64,000 nucleotides of DNA from Bacteroidales bacterium (GTDB taxonomy: Bacteria; Bacteroidota; Bacteroidia; Bacteroidales; P3): the NCBI GenBank assembly GCA_017443265.1, contig JAFSOU010000069.1, positions 1 through 64,000 on the forward strand, read 5' to 3'. The position numbers were made by a program, and so were the translations under genes. The notes beneath the pieces are model-generated. The model made no database searches and was not told where the DNA came from. It saw only the letters and a list, made by a program, of their open reading frames with translations. Positions 26,058 through 34,949 of this stretch are shown here, piece by piece. The number at the start of each line of letters is the position of its first letter. Positions within the stretch are counted from its first letter, which is position 1.

Positions 26058-29000
26058 ATGATGAAACGTAAAAACAACGGTTTTATACCACTTCTATTTG
26101 TAACCATAGTCCTATGCTTCGGTTTTATCACACTATACCACAACCAAAGCGCCTTTCTGAAAACGGTAGATGAGAACTACAAGACAAAACGTTCCGTCAA
26201 CTTGGAAAAAGGACTTCCGGCCACGGTGCTTAGCGAATTCCTTGTCAATCAGGACTATGTGAGCGACCGTCGCGACGCCGATTTCATTGCCAAACAGCTG
26301 ACCTCAAAAATAGACAGCGGCTACGCTCTGCCCAACCTCGGCGCCATCAACACCAGCCTATACAAGGTGCGTGCCTCGCTGGCCGACTCGCTGGGAGGAG
26401 CCCTTTTCCGAAGCCGTTGCATGGCATCCCGCGAAACCCTTGGCCTTGACCAAAACGTGCGGGCTCTCTACGCCAACCCAGGACTGCTGAAAACCGACAC
26501 TTTCCCGCACAGCGCAGGCAACAAAGAGCTGAAAGTAAAAGTGTTCCAAACAGACACTACCAACACTTTCTTTAACAGATTGCGAAAAAAAGTAGGCAAG
26601 CCAAAGAAAAAACCTGCCGCAGGAGTGCTTGTGTGCCTGCGTCAGCACGAGCTGGTGTATGCAAAACAAATAACCATCGACGGCAAGGACACCAACGTCA
26701 GATACACCGACACCACGGCACACGACACCGTTGTGGAATACGCTTTCACAAACAAAGAAGGGGAGGTGTCGTTCAAAATCTACGACAGCCTCAACTACAG
26801 CGTGTTGCCCGTAAAAGCAGGCTTCAACTACGGCTCGCCGAAAGGCACTTTGAAAAACAAAAAATTCGTTTTCACCGAAAGTCCTGACAAGATAAAACTT
26901 TTCGACACATACACCTACAAACGCCTCAAAGACGACGGGGCACTGACGGTGCGCACACCTAAGACCTACCGCAACTATCTGATTATCGCCTTTTTGCTAT
27001 TTGTGGCCATGTGGTGGCTGCTCTACGGCTTTGTATTGGCGCGCGACCGCAACACCAAACGCCAGAGCGACACCCTTATTATGGCTCTGCTGATGACCCT
27101 TACAGGCTTGGGACTGCTGTCGAAATTCGCGCTTGTCAATCCCGTTTCCGACAAATTGTTGGGCTGGGATACGCTCGTTGGCACCGTAATTGGCCTTGTG
27201 GCGATGATATTGATAGCCCGTTTCGATATGGTTAAGTTCTACAACAGCGGTATGCGGATTTTAGGTGTTTCGGTGGATTTCGATTTCGTGATGCAGTTTT
27301 TCCGCTGGTGCGGACTGCCTTTCGGCAAAAAATTGGACAATTTCAGCAACGACATACAGCGTCGTACACGCAACAGTTCCCTGCAGCTGTTCTGCAAACT
27401 GCTGTTTCTGTTGGTTCTGTTTTTCCTGCTGCCGGTTATTCTGCTTGTCAAACTGATAACATTTGTTTGTTCCAAAATTCCCAAAATCAGGGATTTAAGC
27501 GTGCCTCACGGTTTTGGTTATATGTTGCTGGCGTTGGCTTTGCTGGTGCTTCTGTTTTTCTTCGGTTCAGGCCCCGAAGGCAGCAACGCCAAGGTTAACC
27601 TCGGCCCGATACAGGTGAGCGAGCTGGCCAAACTGCTTACGATGTTCTTTGTGGCGGCTTTCTTCGCCGAGAACTCCGACACCCTTCAGGCTTTCGCCGA
27701 CAAGCAGTCCATTTTCGGGATGCGTCAGGTGAAACTGGTGCTTTTCATCCTTGCCTTTATGGTTGTGATGATGGGCGTTGCCGTGATGCTGAGCGACATG
27801 GGTCCCGCCATAGTGGTGATACTCTCGTTTATACTCATCTACAGCGTTGCCCGTCGCGACACAGTGCAGATGTTTATCGGCGTGGTTACCTTTATAGCAA
27901 TGCTTTTCCTTGCCTATCTGTTCAACCATTCCATAGGACTGATGGCCGTGGCCGCACTGGTGTGGCTTGTGGCGTGGGTAGCAATTAGTTGGACTCGCGG
28001 CAAACGCATCTACGAAAGTGCCGTTTTCTTCAACCTCATCATAGTGGCCTTCCTGTTCGGCGGTCCTTTGCTCGACACCCTTGGTTTCCACAACGAGGCC
28101 GAGCGTCTTACAAGCCGCAACGAAATGGTTTGGAGCGGTGTTTGGAACAACGATGTCAAAGGCGGCGACCAAGTGGCGCAAGGCTACTGGGCATTGGCCA
28201 GCGGCGGTTTATCCGGTCAGGGCTTGGGCAGCGGCCATGCAAGTGTGGTGCCCGCCTGCCATACCGATATGATTTTCACCAGCATAGGCGAGGAAATGGG
28301 TTGGATAACCCTTTTGCTGATAGTGCTTTGCATGGCGCTTTTGGTACACCGCGGACTGCTTATAGCACGCAAGGCGGGCAACCGTTTCGCTTTCTTCCTT
28401 GTGGCAGGTCTGGCCACGGTTACAGGCATACAGTTCCTTGTTATAATTTTAGGCAGTCTCGGACTTATACCGCTAACAGGCGTGGCGGTGCCGTTCCTGA
28501 GCTACGGCAAGTCGAGCATTGTGGTCAATATGATTGCCTTCGGGTTCATACTCTCGCTTTCGCGCGAAAAAGCCACCGAGCGTCAGGCGGAATATATACG
28601 CAGCAAATACGACGGCATCATAGCCGCCGGCAGCGCATCGTTCATAGCCGTGGGATTATTCATTGTCTGCTGGCTGTTCGCCTACCAGTTCTTCGCACGC
28701 GACAACACCCTTATCCGTCCCGCCTTTGTCACCAACAACCAAGGAGCCCGTGTGGCCGAGTACAACCCACGCATCGACATACTGATGCGAAAACTCGCCG
28801 CAGGCAACATCTACGACCGCAACGGCGTTGTGCTTGCCACCAGCGTGGACAGCATACTTGACAACAAAATGGTCGTGGATAAAATTGTGGAAGCCGGTAT
28901 CTCGGCCGAAGATGTGAAAAAAGCGCACCGTTACCCCAAGATGAGGTACTATCCTTTCGGCGACCAGATGTTCTTTATGTTGGGCGATTTCAACACAAAG

Positions 29001-30470
29001 GTGCTGTGGGGCAGCCACGACGACAATCCCTACGGCTACATGGCCGAAAGCCGTCATCTGGCAATGCTGCGCGGTTTCGACAACATAGCCCGCGACGAAT
29101 ACGGGAAACCCCGCAGAGACGTGCTAAGGGCGCGCAACTATATCTACAGTCCTTACCTTGCCGAACGCGGAGAGAAAGAGTTCCGCTACACACGCTACGA
29201 CTATTCGGCGCTTCTGCCCATGCTAAAAGCCGGCACCGAAAGCCGCAAGGTGCGCCAGTGGAACGAAAAACGTCCCGAACGCGACATACGACTGACCATC
29301 GACGCCAAACTGCAGGTGCGTATGCAGAACGCCCTTCAACAGTTCGCCGACACGCGCAAAAACAACTATATGCGTGTGTCCGTTGTGGTACTCGACGCCG
29401 CAAAGGGCGACCTGCTGTGCTCGGCAAACTACCCGTTGCCCAACCAGGACACACTTGTGGCAAAGAGCCGACTGCCATATTACAGCGACAACTTCAAAGA
29501 TTTCAAAGCCTATACCGACCGCGACCTTGGCACCACTTACCAGACCCAACCCGGTTCCACGGTCAAAGTGATGTCGGCTATGGCTGGATTTATGAAATTA
29601 GGCTCCGAAGCCACAGGCAAGTCATATATGGTGTATAGCGAGGAGAAAATCGACACCAAGCTTGGCGAGCCTACAGGAAATGTCAATCTTCACTCAGCCA
29701 TAGTGCAGTCGTCGAACTGCTATTTCGTAAATTCGGTGAACGACCAAAACTTATATACACAGCTCGGCGAGATATACAAAGCCACCGGCGTGCGTATCGA
29801 CCGCGAGGCCATCGACAAACGCGGACGCACTGTCATCGACAAATCGCTGACACCATATTTCTTCTACACCAGCAATATGTCTGACACAACCGTGTTCAAC
29901 GCCGAGGTGTCGGCCACCAGCCAACGCGGCACACATAAGTACAACAACTATATCGAACGACGCTCAAAAAAACAGCAATACGAAAAAATGAACTGGAGCC
30001 ATTGTGCTTGGGCGTGGGGACAGGGCACTTTGCGCGCCACACCTCTCAATATGGCACGTGTGGCTTCTATTGTGGTAAACAATGGCACTCTGGCACAGAC
30101 TCGTTACCTGTACAACGATTCGCTTCCACAAACCAATGTGTGCCCCAATTCGCTCGAACAGCTCAAATCGTATATGAAAGACCAAGCAAAGCTGAAAGCC
30201 GGAATCTCAAATCCCGCTATCGGCGGAAAAACCGGCACACCTGAACGTTCTCACGTTGTTCGCAACAGCAAAGGCAGAAAGGTGAAAACCAGCAAAAACG
30301 ACGCTTGGTACATCTTCTTCGTCGATAGCGACGGCGTAAAACAAAACAAAGCCAGCAAACTAGCCGTGGCAGTACGTATCGAAAGAGCTAACTCCACGTC
30401 GAGCCTCGCTATGCAACTATCACGCACTCAGGTTATTCCAATTCTTACAGAAACGGGATACATGAATTAA
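26058..30470 (+). CDS. fused SEDS glycan polymerase and class B penicillin-binding protein
   Basis: A single uninterrupted 1470-residue frame. One transmembrane helix (about 8-26) leads into a ~275-residue predicted periplasmic domain that I do not recognise. Residues ~305-860 form a polytopic SEDS (RodA/FtsW) domain with SELAKLLTMFF, LSDMGPA, candidate catalytic aspartates in NNDVKGGD, YWALASGGLSGQGLG and TDMIFTSIGEEMGW. A further helix (about 865-885) joins to a PBP2/PbpA-like transpeptidase with Y-D-R-N-G-V-V-L-A, and all three active-site motifs: Ser1167-T-V-Lys1170, S1218-S-N1220 and K1391-T-G1393. It therefore could both polymerise and cross-link peptidoglycan. The usual arrangement is two separate interacting proteins. 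It sits between the phosphatase and a second FHA gene. Confidence 0.9.
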   Translation: MMKRKNNGFIPLLFVTIVLCFGFITLYHNQSAFLKTVDENYKTKRSVNLEKGLPATVLSEFLVNQDYVSDRRDADFIAKQLTSKIDSGYALPNLGAINTSLYKVRASLADSLGGALFRSRCMASRETLGLDQNVRALYANPGLLKTDTFPHSAGNKELKVKVFQTDTTNTFFNRLRKKVGKPKKKPAAGVLVCLRQHELVYAKQITIDGKDTNVRYTDTTAHDTVVEYAFTNKEGEVSFKIYDSLNYSVLPVKAGFNYGSPKGTLKNKKFVFTESPDKIKLFDTYTYKRLKDDGALTVRTPKTYRNYLIIAFLLFVAMWWLLYGFVLARDRNTKRQSDTLIMALLMTLTGLGLLSKFALVNPVSDKLLGWDTLVGTVIGLVAMILIARFDMVKFYNSGMRILGVSVDFDFVMQFFRWCGLPFGKKLDNFSNDIQRRTRNSSLQLFCKLLFLLVLFFLLPVILLVKLITFVCSKIPKIRDLSVPHGFGYMLLALALLVLLFFFGSGPEGSNAKVNLGPIQVSELAKLLTMFFVAAFFAENSDTLQAFADKQSIFGMRQVKLVLFILAFMVVMMGVAVMLSDMGPAIVVILSFILIYSVARRDTVQMFIGVVTFIAMLFLAYLFNHSIGLMAVAALVWLVAWVAISWTRGKRIYESAVFFNLIIVAFLFGGPLLDTLGFHNEAERLTSRNEMVWSGVWNNDVKGGDQVAQGYWALASGGLSGQGLGSGHASVVPACHTDMIFTSIGEEMGWITLLLIVLCMALLVHRGLLIARKAGNRFAFFLVAGLATVTGIQFLVIILGSLGLIPLTGVAVPFLSYGKSSIVVNMIAFGFILSLSREKATERQAEYIRSKYDGIIAAGSASFIAVGLFIVCWLFAYQFFARDNTLIRPAFVTNNQGARVAEYNPRIDILMRKLAAGNIYDRNGVVLATSVDSILDNKMVVDKIVEAGISAEDVKKAHRYPKMRYYPFGDQMFFMLGDFNTKVLWGSHDDNPYGYMAESRHLAMLRGFDNIARDEYGKPRRDVLRARNYIYSPYLAERGEKEFRYTRYDYSALLPMLKAGTESRKVRQWNEKRPERDIRLTIDAKLQVRMQNALQQFADTRKNNYMRVSVVVLDAAKGDLLCSANYPLPNQDTLVAKSRLPYYSDNFKDFKAYTDRDLGTTYQTQPGSTVKVMSAMAGFMKLGSEATGKSYMVYSEEKIDTKLGEPTGNVNLHSAIVQSSNCYFVNSVNDQNLYTQLGEIYKATGVRIDREAIDKRGRTVIDKSLTPYFFYTSNMSDTTVFNAEVSATSQRGTHKYNNYIERRSKKQQYEKMNWSHCAWAWGQGTLRATPLNMARVASIVVNNGTLAQTRYLYNDSLPQTNVCPNSLEQLKSYMKDQAKLKAGISNPAIGGKTGTPERSHVVRNSKGRKVKTSKNDAWYIFFVDSDGVKQNKASKLAVAVRIERANSTSSLAMQLSRTQVIPILTETGYMN

Positions 30471-30471
30471 G

Positions 30472-30589
30472 TTGAAAATTGAAAGTTGAAAATTGAAAGA
30501 TATAGGTCAAAAGTCTAAAGTCAAATGTCAAAGGACTAGTGACCATTGACCGAAGACAAATTACTAATCACTAATCACAAATCACTAAA
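30472..30589. repeat. intergenic degenerate repeats
   Basis: The gap before the second FHA gene consists of TTGAAAATTGAAAG phrases, then AGTCTAAAGTCAAATGTCAAAG, then ACTAATCACTAATCACAAATCACTAA. The last is the reverse complement of the phrase near 5015-5058. No promoter box was found here, so the gene downstream is probably read from upstream. Confidence 0.65.
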
Positions 30590-30593
30590 AAAT

Positions 30594-31658
30594 ATGAGCA
30601 CCTTTTTTGACAAAATAAAGAAATTCCTTAACCCCACCGACGAGCCGGAGGTGGAACAAAGCTCGGCAAACGTTGACACCCGTGAAACAAAAAACGAGGC
30701 TCAGCCTGCCAAACAGAACGCCACACCCGTGGAAACGCCGAAAAACGACACCCAATATGCGCCAGCTGAACCTGCTGAACCAGAACCAGTTGCAACTGCC
30801 GAAAATATAGAAAAGAGTGGGGTGGAGGAAACTCCGAAAAACGACACCCAACAACCTTCATCCACCACAGAGGCAAAGTCGGAACAACAACAGCAAACCG
30901 CACCGCAGAGCGCCCCCGCTGGCCCGAAAACCGACGAAGTGTCGGCACCGCAAATAAGGGCATCGGTGATAAAAAATGTAGTACAGATGCTAAAACCCCT
31001 GCTGGGCAAGGACGATTTCAAAGGCATCGCTTTCTATGTGGAACAGCACAACTACGCTCTGACTTTGGACAAGGAGTTTGAAAAACTGCTCCGTATCCAA
31101 TTCGACGACATGGGGTTCAGATCGCTCGGCAGCGGTAAAATAGAAGTGTTTGAAAGACCGTCGTCGGCCGACGCCCACAATGTGTACCGCGACATAATCT
31201 TCGCCGAAATCATCACCAAAGAATCCAACATACACCACGCACCGCGCAAGGCACGCATAACTGTTTTCCGTGGCAAAGGCAGCCTGAAACAAACGGAATA
31301 TATCCTCGACACCGCCGTTGACAACAAAAAAGTGTATTGTATCGGACGTGGCGAAATAAGCACCAAAGGCGGAGTGTTCCGCGACAACGACATTGTGATA
31401 AACGAAGCCGAACCCGATCCCGCCATCGCCAACCTCAACAACTACGTGAGCAGCTCCCATGCCAATATCGAAGTGCGCGACGGCGGTTTCTATCTTAAAG
31501 CCATGCAGGGCGGCATAGCTAACGGCAACGCCACCAAGTATATCCGCGACGGCAAGGTGTTCAAACTCGAGACCGACTCGATGTCGTACCCCCTTCGCGA
31601 CGGCGACCTTATCGAACTCGGACGCTCCGTGCTGCTTAAATTCGAAATTCTTATGTAA
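30594..31658 (+). CDS. FHA domain protein with Pro/Glu-rich linker
   Basis: A 354-residue cytoplasmic protein. The N-terminus (STFFDKIKKFLN) is an amphipathic helix like that of the first FHA gene of the locus. Residues ~20-130 are low-complexity, rich in Pro, Glu, Thr and Gln, and include the octamer ETPKNDTQ twice. A globular middle domain (about 135-240) is followed by an FHA domain (about 245-354) with the diagnostic IGRGEIS, YVSSSHANIEV and LRDGDLIELG strands. It should bind phosphothreonine peptides made by the downstream kinases. The start is the ATG preceding STFFD; an upstream in-frame TTG falls in repeat sequence. The next gene begins 15 bases after its stop. Confidence 0.87.
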   Translation: MSTFFDKIKKFLNPTDEPEVEQSSANVDTRETKNEAQPAKQNATPVETPKNDTQYAPAEPAEPEPVATAENIEKSGVEETPKNDTQQPSSTTEAKSEQQQQTAPQSAPAGPKTDEVSAPQIRASVIKNVVQMLKPLLGKDDFKGIAFYVEQHNYALTLDKEFEKLLRIQFDDMGFRSLGSGKIEVFERPSSADAHNVYRDIIFAEIITKESNIHHAPRKARITVFRGKGSLKQTEYILDTAVDNKKVYCIGRGEISTKGGVFRDNDIVINEAEPDPAIANLNNYVSSSHANIEVRDGGFYLKAMQGGIANGNATKYIRDGKVFKLETDSMSYPLRDGDLIELGRSVLLKFEILM

Positions 31659-31673
31659 CAACAATCGCAAGTC

Positions 31674-32447
31674 ATGAAAAAAATACGTTTATTCGCCCTT
31701 TTGGCCGCAATACCTTTGGTAATGCATGCCCAAGGCCCCAAGCCGATAGTCAACGACACCGTTTGGGTGCGGGGCATTCCCATTGTGTTGGTCAAAATCG
31801 ACGCCGGCACGTTCCAGATGGGTGCCACCACGGAGCAGAGCGTGGCAGCCAGCCGCGATGAGAAACCCGTTCACAGCGTAACCCTCGGCAGTTATATGAT
31901 AATGCAGACCGAAGTAACGCAGGAGCTATGGCAGACCATAATGGACAACAACCCAAGCCCGTTGAAAGGCAGCAACAGGCCCGTGCACAACGTCAGCTGG
32001 TACGACTGCATGGAGTTTATCGAAATGCTTAACGCCGTAAGCGGACGCCAATTCCGTCTGCCCACCGAAGCCGAATGGGAGTACGCCGCTCGTGGCGCCG
32101 AACGCAGCAAAGGCTATAAATTCTCCGGCAGCAACAACGCTGAAAAAGTGGCGTGGAACGCCGAAACCCTCGGTGGCGCCGAGCTTTATTACGTACAGCA
32201 GAAAATGCCCAACGAACTCGGTATCTTCGATATGAGCGGCAACGTGTGGGAGTGGTGTTCCGACATCTACGGGGCCTATTCCGACAAGGCACAGACCAAC
32301 CCCGCCGGTGCCGAAGCAGGGGAGAACCGCGTGCTGCGCGGTGGCAGCTGGCAGACACCACGCAACAAATGCCGCGTAAGCTGCCGTACCAACGCCATAC
32401 CCTACGAACGCCGCGAAGAATACGGATTCAGACTGGTGCTGGAATAG
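31674..32447 (+). CDS. exported SUMF1/FGE-fold protein, probably non-catalytic
   Basis: A 257-residue protein with a signal peptide (cleavage after H-A-Q near residue 20) and a formylglycine-generating-enzyme-like fold: GTFQMGA, EVTQELWQ, PVHNVSWYDCMEF, RLPTEAEWEYAARG, GNVWEWCSD and RVLRGGSW. The paired cysteines that form the catalytic site of true FGEs, expected shortly after RGGSW, are not in the usual arrangement here (the segment reads WQTPRNKCRVSC), so formylglycine formation is doubtful. In Bacteroidota this fold often serves as a structural or binding module. It lies 15 bases after the FHA gene and 58 before the kinase gene, so it is probably part of the same operon, acting on the periplasmic side. 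Confidence 0.87.
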   Translation: MKKIRLFALLAAIPLVMHAQGPKPIVNDTVWVRGIPIVLVKIDAGTFQMGATTEQSVAASRDEKPVHSVTLGSYMIMQTEVTQELWQTIMDNNPSPLKGSNRPVHNVSWYDCMEFIEMLNAVSGRQFRLPTEAEWEYAARGAERSKGYKFSGSNNAEKVAWNAETLGGAELYYVQQKMPNELGIFDMSGNVWEWCSDIYGAYSDKAQTNPAGAEAGENRVLRGGSWQTPRNKCRVSCRTNAIPYERREEYGFRLVLE

Positions 32448-32505
32448 TTGAAATTGAAAGTTGAAAATTAGATTATTACTAATTGCTAACTACTAATTAA
32501 AAAAC

Positions 32506-34803
32506 ATGGCTTCGATAAACGACGAATACGAAAAACTGATGCTGATAGGGCAGGGGAGTTTTGCCAGCATCTGGAAAGTGCGCCACCGCAAATACGGCTA
32601 CATCCGCACACTTAAGATACTCAACACCCCCGTACAGGACGAAAACGACCATGCCTACCAGCAGTTCGTAAAGGAATGCACCGTGCTGCTGAATATCGGC
32701 AACGGTGCCAACTACAACATTGTGCACATATACCAGCCGCGGCTTATCGACAACCGTGCTGTGGTGGAGATGGACTTTATCGACGGCGAGACACTCGACC
32801 AGTACCTGAGGCGCAACAAGTTTATGCCCATCGACGAGGTGATGCGCTTTATCGGCGACATAGGCGGGGCTTTGGCATACTGCCACCACGACATATACAA
32901 ATACATGATGAATCCCAACGAGGACGACCTCAAGTCGGACCCAGACGACGGCCGACGCTACATCATCGACGAAGCCACCGAACAACGTTTGGTGCGGAAA
33001 TACTCCGTAACCCACAACGACCTGCACAGCAACAATGTGATGCGCCGCGAAAACGACGGCAGCTACGTGCTATTGGATTTCGGCTTGGCCATACAAAATG
33101 GCACAGCAGTGAAATCCAGCGCAATGCGTGGTGGAGCTTTGGAGTATATGGCTCCCGAAAAGTTCGACGACAACAACGTTATCACCACCCAGAGCGACAT
33201 CTACAGCTTTGGCATACTTATGTACGAAGCCCTTGCCGGACGAGTGCCCTTCGAAATCGATAAAAAACGCCTTTCCAGCAACCCCGTTATGGCGCAATAC
33301 GAAATAATGCAGCAGCATAAAACGGGCATACCGCCCGAAATAGAGCCCCTGCGCCGCGAGGCTTTCGAGGCCGCAAACCCCGGACAGGAGTATGTGAAGG
33401 ACTTCCCCGACTGGCTGGAGCAGATGATAATGCGCTGCCTCGAAAAAGACCCCGCCCGCCGCTACACCGACGCCAAGGAACTTATGAATGAGTTTTATAG
33501 TAATAGGCGTGTGTTTGTTGATGAAAACTCGTTATCTGAAAGAGTTAATACACAATTAGACAATAACAATTACGATGTTTTTATTTCGTTTTCGACCCAA
33601 GATAGCGTTATCGTTGACAAAATATGCAATTATTTGGAAAAGACTGGGTTGAGATGTTTTGTATGTACTAGGGACATACCAAAGAGTGTTGTTTGGGCTG
33701 AGGCTATCACAGAAGCTATAGAAAATTGTAAGATGTTTCTTGCTGTTTTTTCCAAGCATTTCGATGATTCCAAGCAAACAGACCGAGAATTGGAACTCGC
33801 TTCGGAAGCTGCCCTACCAATAATTTGTTGCCGGATAACAAATGATGAAATGACTGGCGCAACAAAATATTATTTAAAAAATATCAATTGGATTGATGCC
33901 TATACTGATACTGAAGCTGGATTTTGCAAAATACTAGCTGAAATACAACGCATTAATGGTGAAAATTTTGTAAAAGACAAACCACAGCCAACGGATTTTA
34001 GTCTTGTGTCCTGCCCCGGCTGTGGCAAAATGATAAGCAAAGAGGCATCGTTCTGTCAATATTGCGGTTCCCATCTACATTCATCCGACGGCAACAAGCA
34101 GGTGAAATGCAACGGCTGTGGCAATTTGATAAGCAGTGATGACAAAGAATGTCCATATTGCGGCTATCCGGATTGTACACAGGAATCAAAACAAGGAGTC
34201 CGCAAGACACCAGATTCAACACAAAGTGTCAGCGGCAAGAAAAAATCCAAAAAATGGGTTGTTTGGCTGGTGCTTGGCATTGTCTTGACAGTGCTTGCGA
34301 TAATAGGCGTGGGGATAGCTTTGTTAGATAATAATGTACCAGAAGAGTGGACTGAAACTGAAGAAGCTAGTGATACTTTGGAATTCGTTGACCTTGGTCT
34401 GCCCAGCGGAACAAAATGGAGCAACATTAATCAGACAAACCCCAACGACAGTTACGATTTCTACACCTACGACGAGGCAGTGCAGCAGTTTGGCGACCAA
34501 CTGCCCACAAAAGCGCAGTTCGAAGAACTAAAAGAAAAGTGCGTCATAGTATGGGACGAATCTGCTCGTGGTGCTCGTGGCTGTAGGTTTTATGGCCCCA
34601 ACAACAACAGCATTTTTATTCCCTACGCGGGCTACCGCGATTGCAATGGCGGTGTGAACGGCGTGGGTTCCAGCGGCAACTATTGGTCGTCCACGCCCGG
34701 CGTTTCGGAGCTCGCGTGGAACCTCTACTTCTATTCGGGCGAAGTGTACGTGAACGGCAACTCTCGGTGCTGCGGGCAGTCCGTGCGCCTCGTCCAAGAT
34801 TAG
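32506..34803 (+). CDS. Ser/Thr kinase with TIR, zinc-ribbon and lectin-like domains
   Basis: A 765-residue multidomain protein. Residues 1-325 are a Hanks-type kinase: GQGSFASIW loop, Lys37, THNDLHSNNV (Asp172, Asn in place of the HRD arginine), DFG 191-193 and GGALEYMAPEKF, plus a ~35-residue insertion before the catalytic loop. Residues ~356-485 are a TIR domain (YDVFISFSTQD, CFVCTRDI, DRELELASE). Two four-cysteine zinc ribbons follow (about 503-522 and 535-553), then one transmembrane helix (about 583-606) and an extracytoplasmic C-type-lectin-like module (about 624-765, starting VDLGLPSGTKW and ending QSVRLV) of a kind common in Bacteroidota. The TIR-coding part is visibly richer in A+T than the kinase part. 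The kinase half is a close paralogue of the next gene. Confidence 0.88.
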   Translation: MASINDEYEKLMLIGQGSFASIWKVRHRKYGYIRTLKILNTPVQDENDHAYQQFVKECTVLLNIGNGANYNIVHIYQPRLIDNRAVVEMDFIDGETLDQYLRRNKFMPIDEVMRFIGDIGGALAYCHHDIYKYMMNPNEDDLKSDPDDGRRYIIDEATEQRLVRKYSVTHNDLHSNNVMRRENDGSYVLLDFGLAIQNGTAVKSSAMRGGALEYMAPEKFDDNNVITTQSDIYSFGILMYEALAGRVPFEIDKKRLSSNPVMAQYEIMQQHKTGIPPEIEPLRREAFEAANPGQEYVKDFPDWLEQMIMRCLEKDPARRYTDAKELMNEFYSNRRVFVDENSLSERVNTQLDNNNYDVFISFSTQDSVIVDKICNYLEKTGLRCFVCTRDIPKSVVWAEAITEAIENCKMFLAVFSKHFDDSKQTDRELELASEAALPIICCRITNDEMTGATKYYLKNINWIDAYTDTEAGFCKILAEIQRINGENFVKDKPQPTDFSLVSCPGCGKMISKEASFCQYCGSHLHSSDGNKQVKCNGCGNLISSDDKECPYCGYPDCTQESKQGVRKTPDSTQSVSGKKKSKKWVVWLVLGIVLTVLAIIGVGIALLDNNVPEEWTETEEASDTLEFVDLGLPSGTKWSNINQTNPNDSYDFYTYDEAVQQFGDQLPTKAQFEELKEKCVIVWDESARGARGCRFYGPNNNSIFIPYAGYRDCNGGVNGVGSSGNYWSSTPGVSELAWNLYFYSGEVYVNGNSRCCGQSVRLVQD

Positions 34804-34845
34804 ATGGCCGTGCGCGCCAGAGCACGGACAAAAGGCATCAACATT

Positions 34846-34883
34846 TGTAAAGGCTGTTCGGGCTCTGCCCGGCAGTCTTTACA
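34846..34883 (+). other. imperfect long hairpin after kinase gene
   Basis: TGTAAAG at 34846-34852 pairs with CTTTACA at 34877-34883, and the interior also pairs (CTG/CAG, CGGGC/GCCCG) around a TCT loop. It follows a smaller CGTGC/GCACG hairpin (34809-34826). The 34804-35169 gap contains no gene; it holds these hairpins, a terminator, a long palindrome and the promoter box of the next kinase. Confidence 0.6.
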
Positions 34884-34897
34884 TATAAATATCAAAT

Positions 34898-34920
34898 AAC
34901 GCCGTTCCGGCGTTTTTTTT
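34898..34920 (+). terminator. rho-independent terminator
   Basis: A 7-bp stem (AACGCCG with CGGCGTT, loop TTC) followed by eight T. It ends the transcript of the first kinase gene, so the second kinase needs its own promoter. Confidence 0.85.
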
Positions 34921-34949
34921 ATCCCGTTTCATCCCAATTCCGTCCCCCG

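Noticed and set aside
31674-32447. Sulfatase-activating formylglycine-generating enzyme
   Set aside because: The paired catalytic cysteines are not in the expected arrangement and no sulfatase gene is near.
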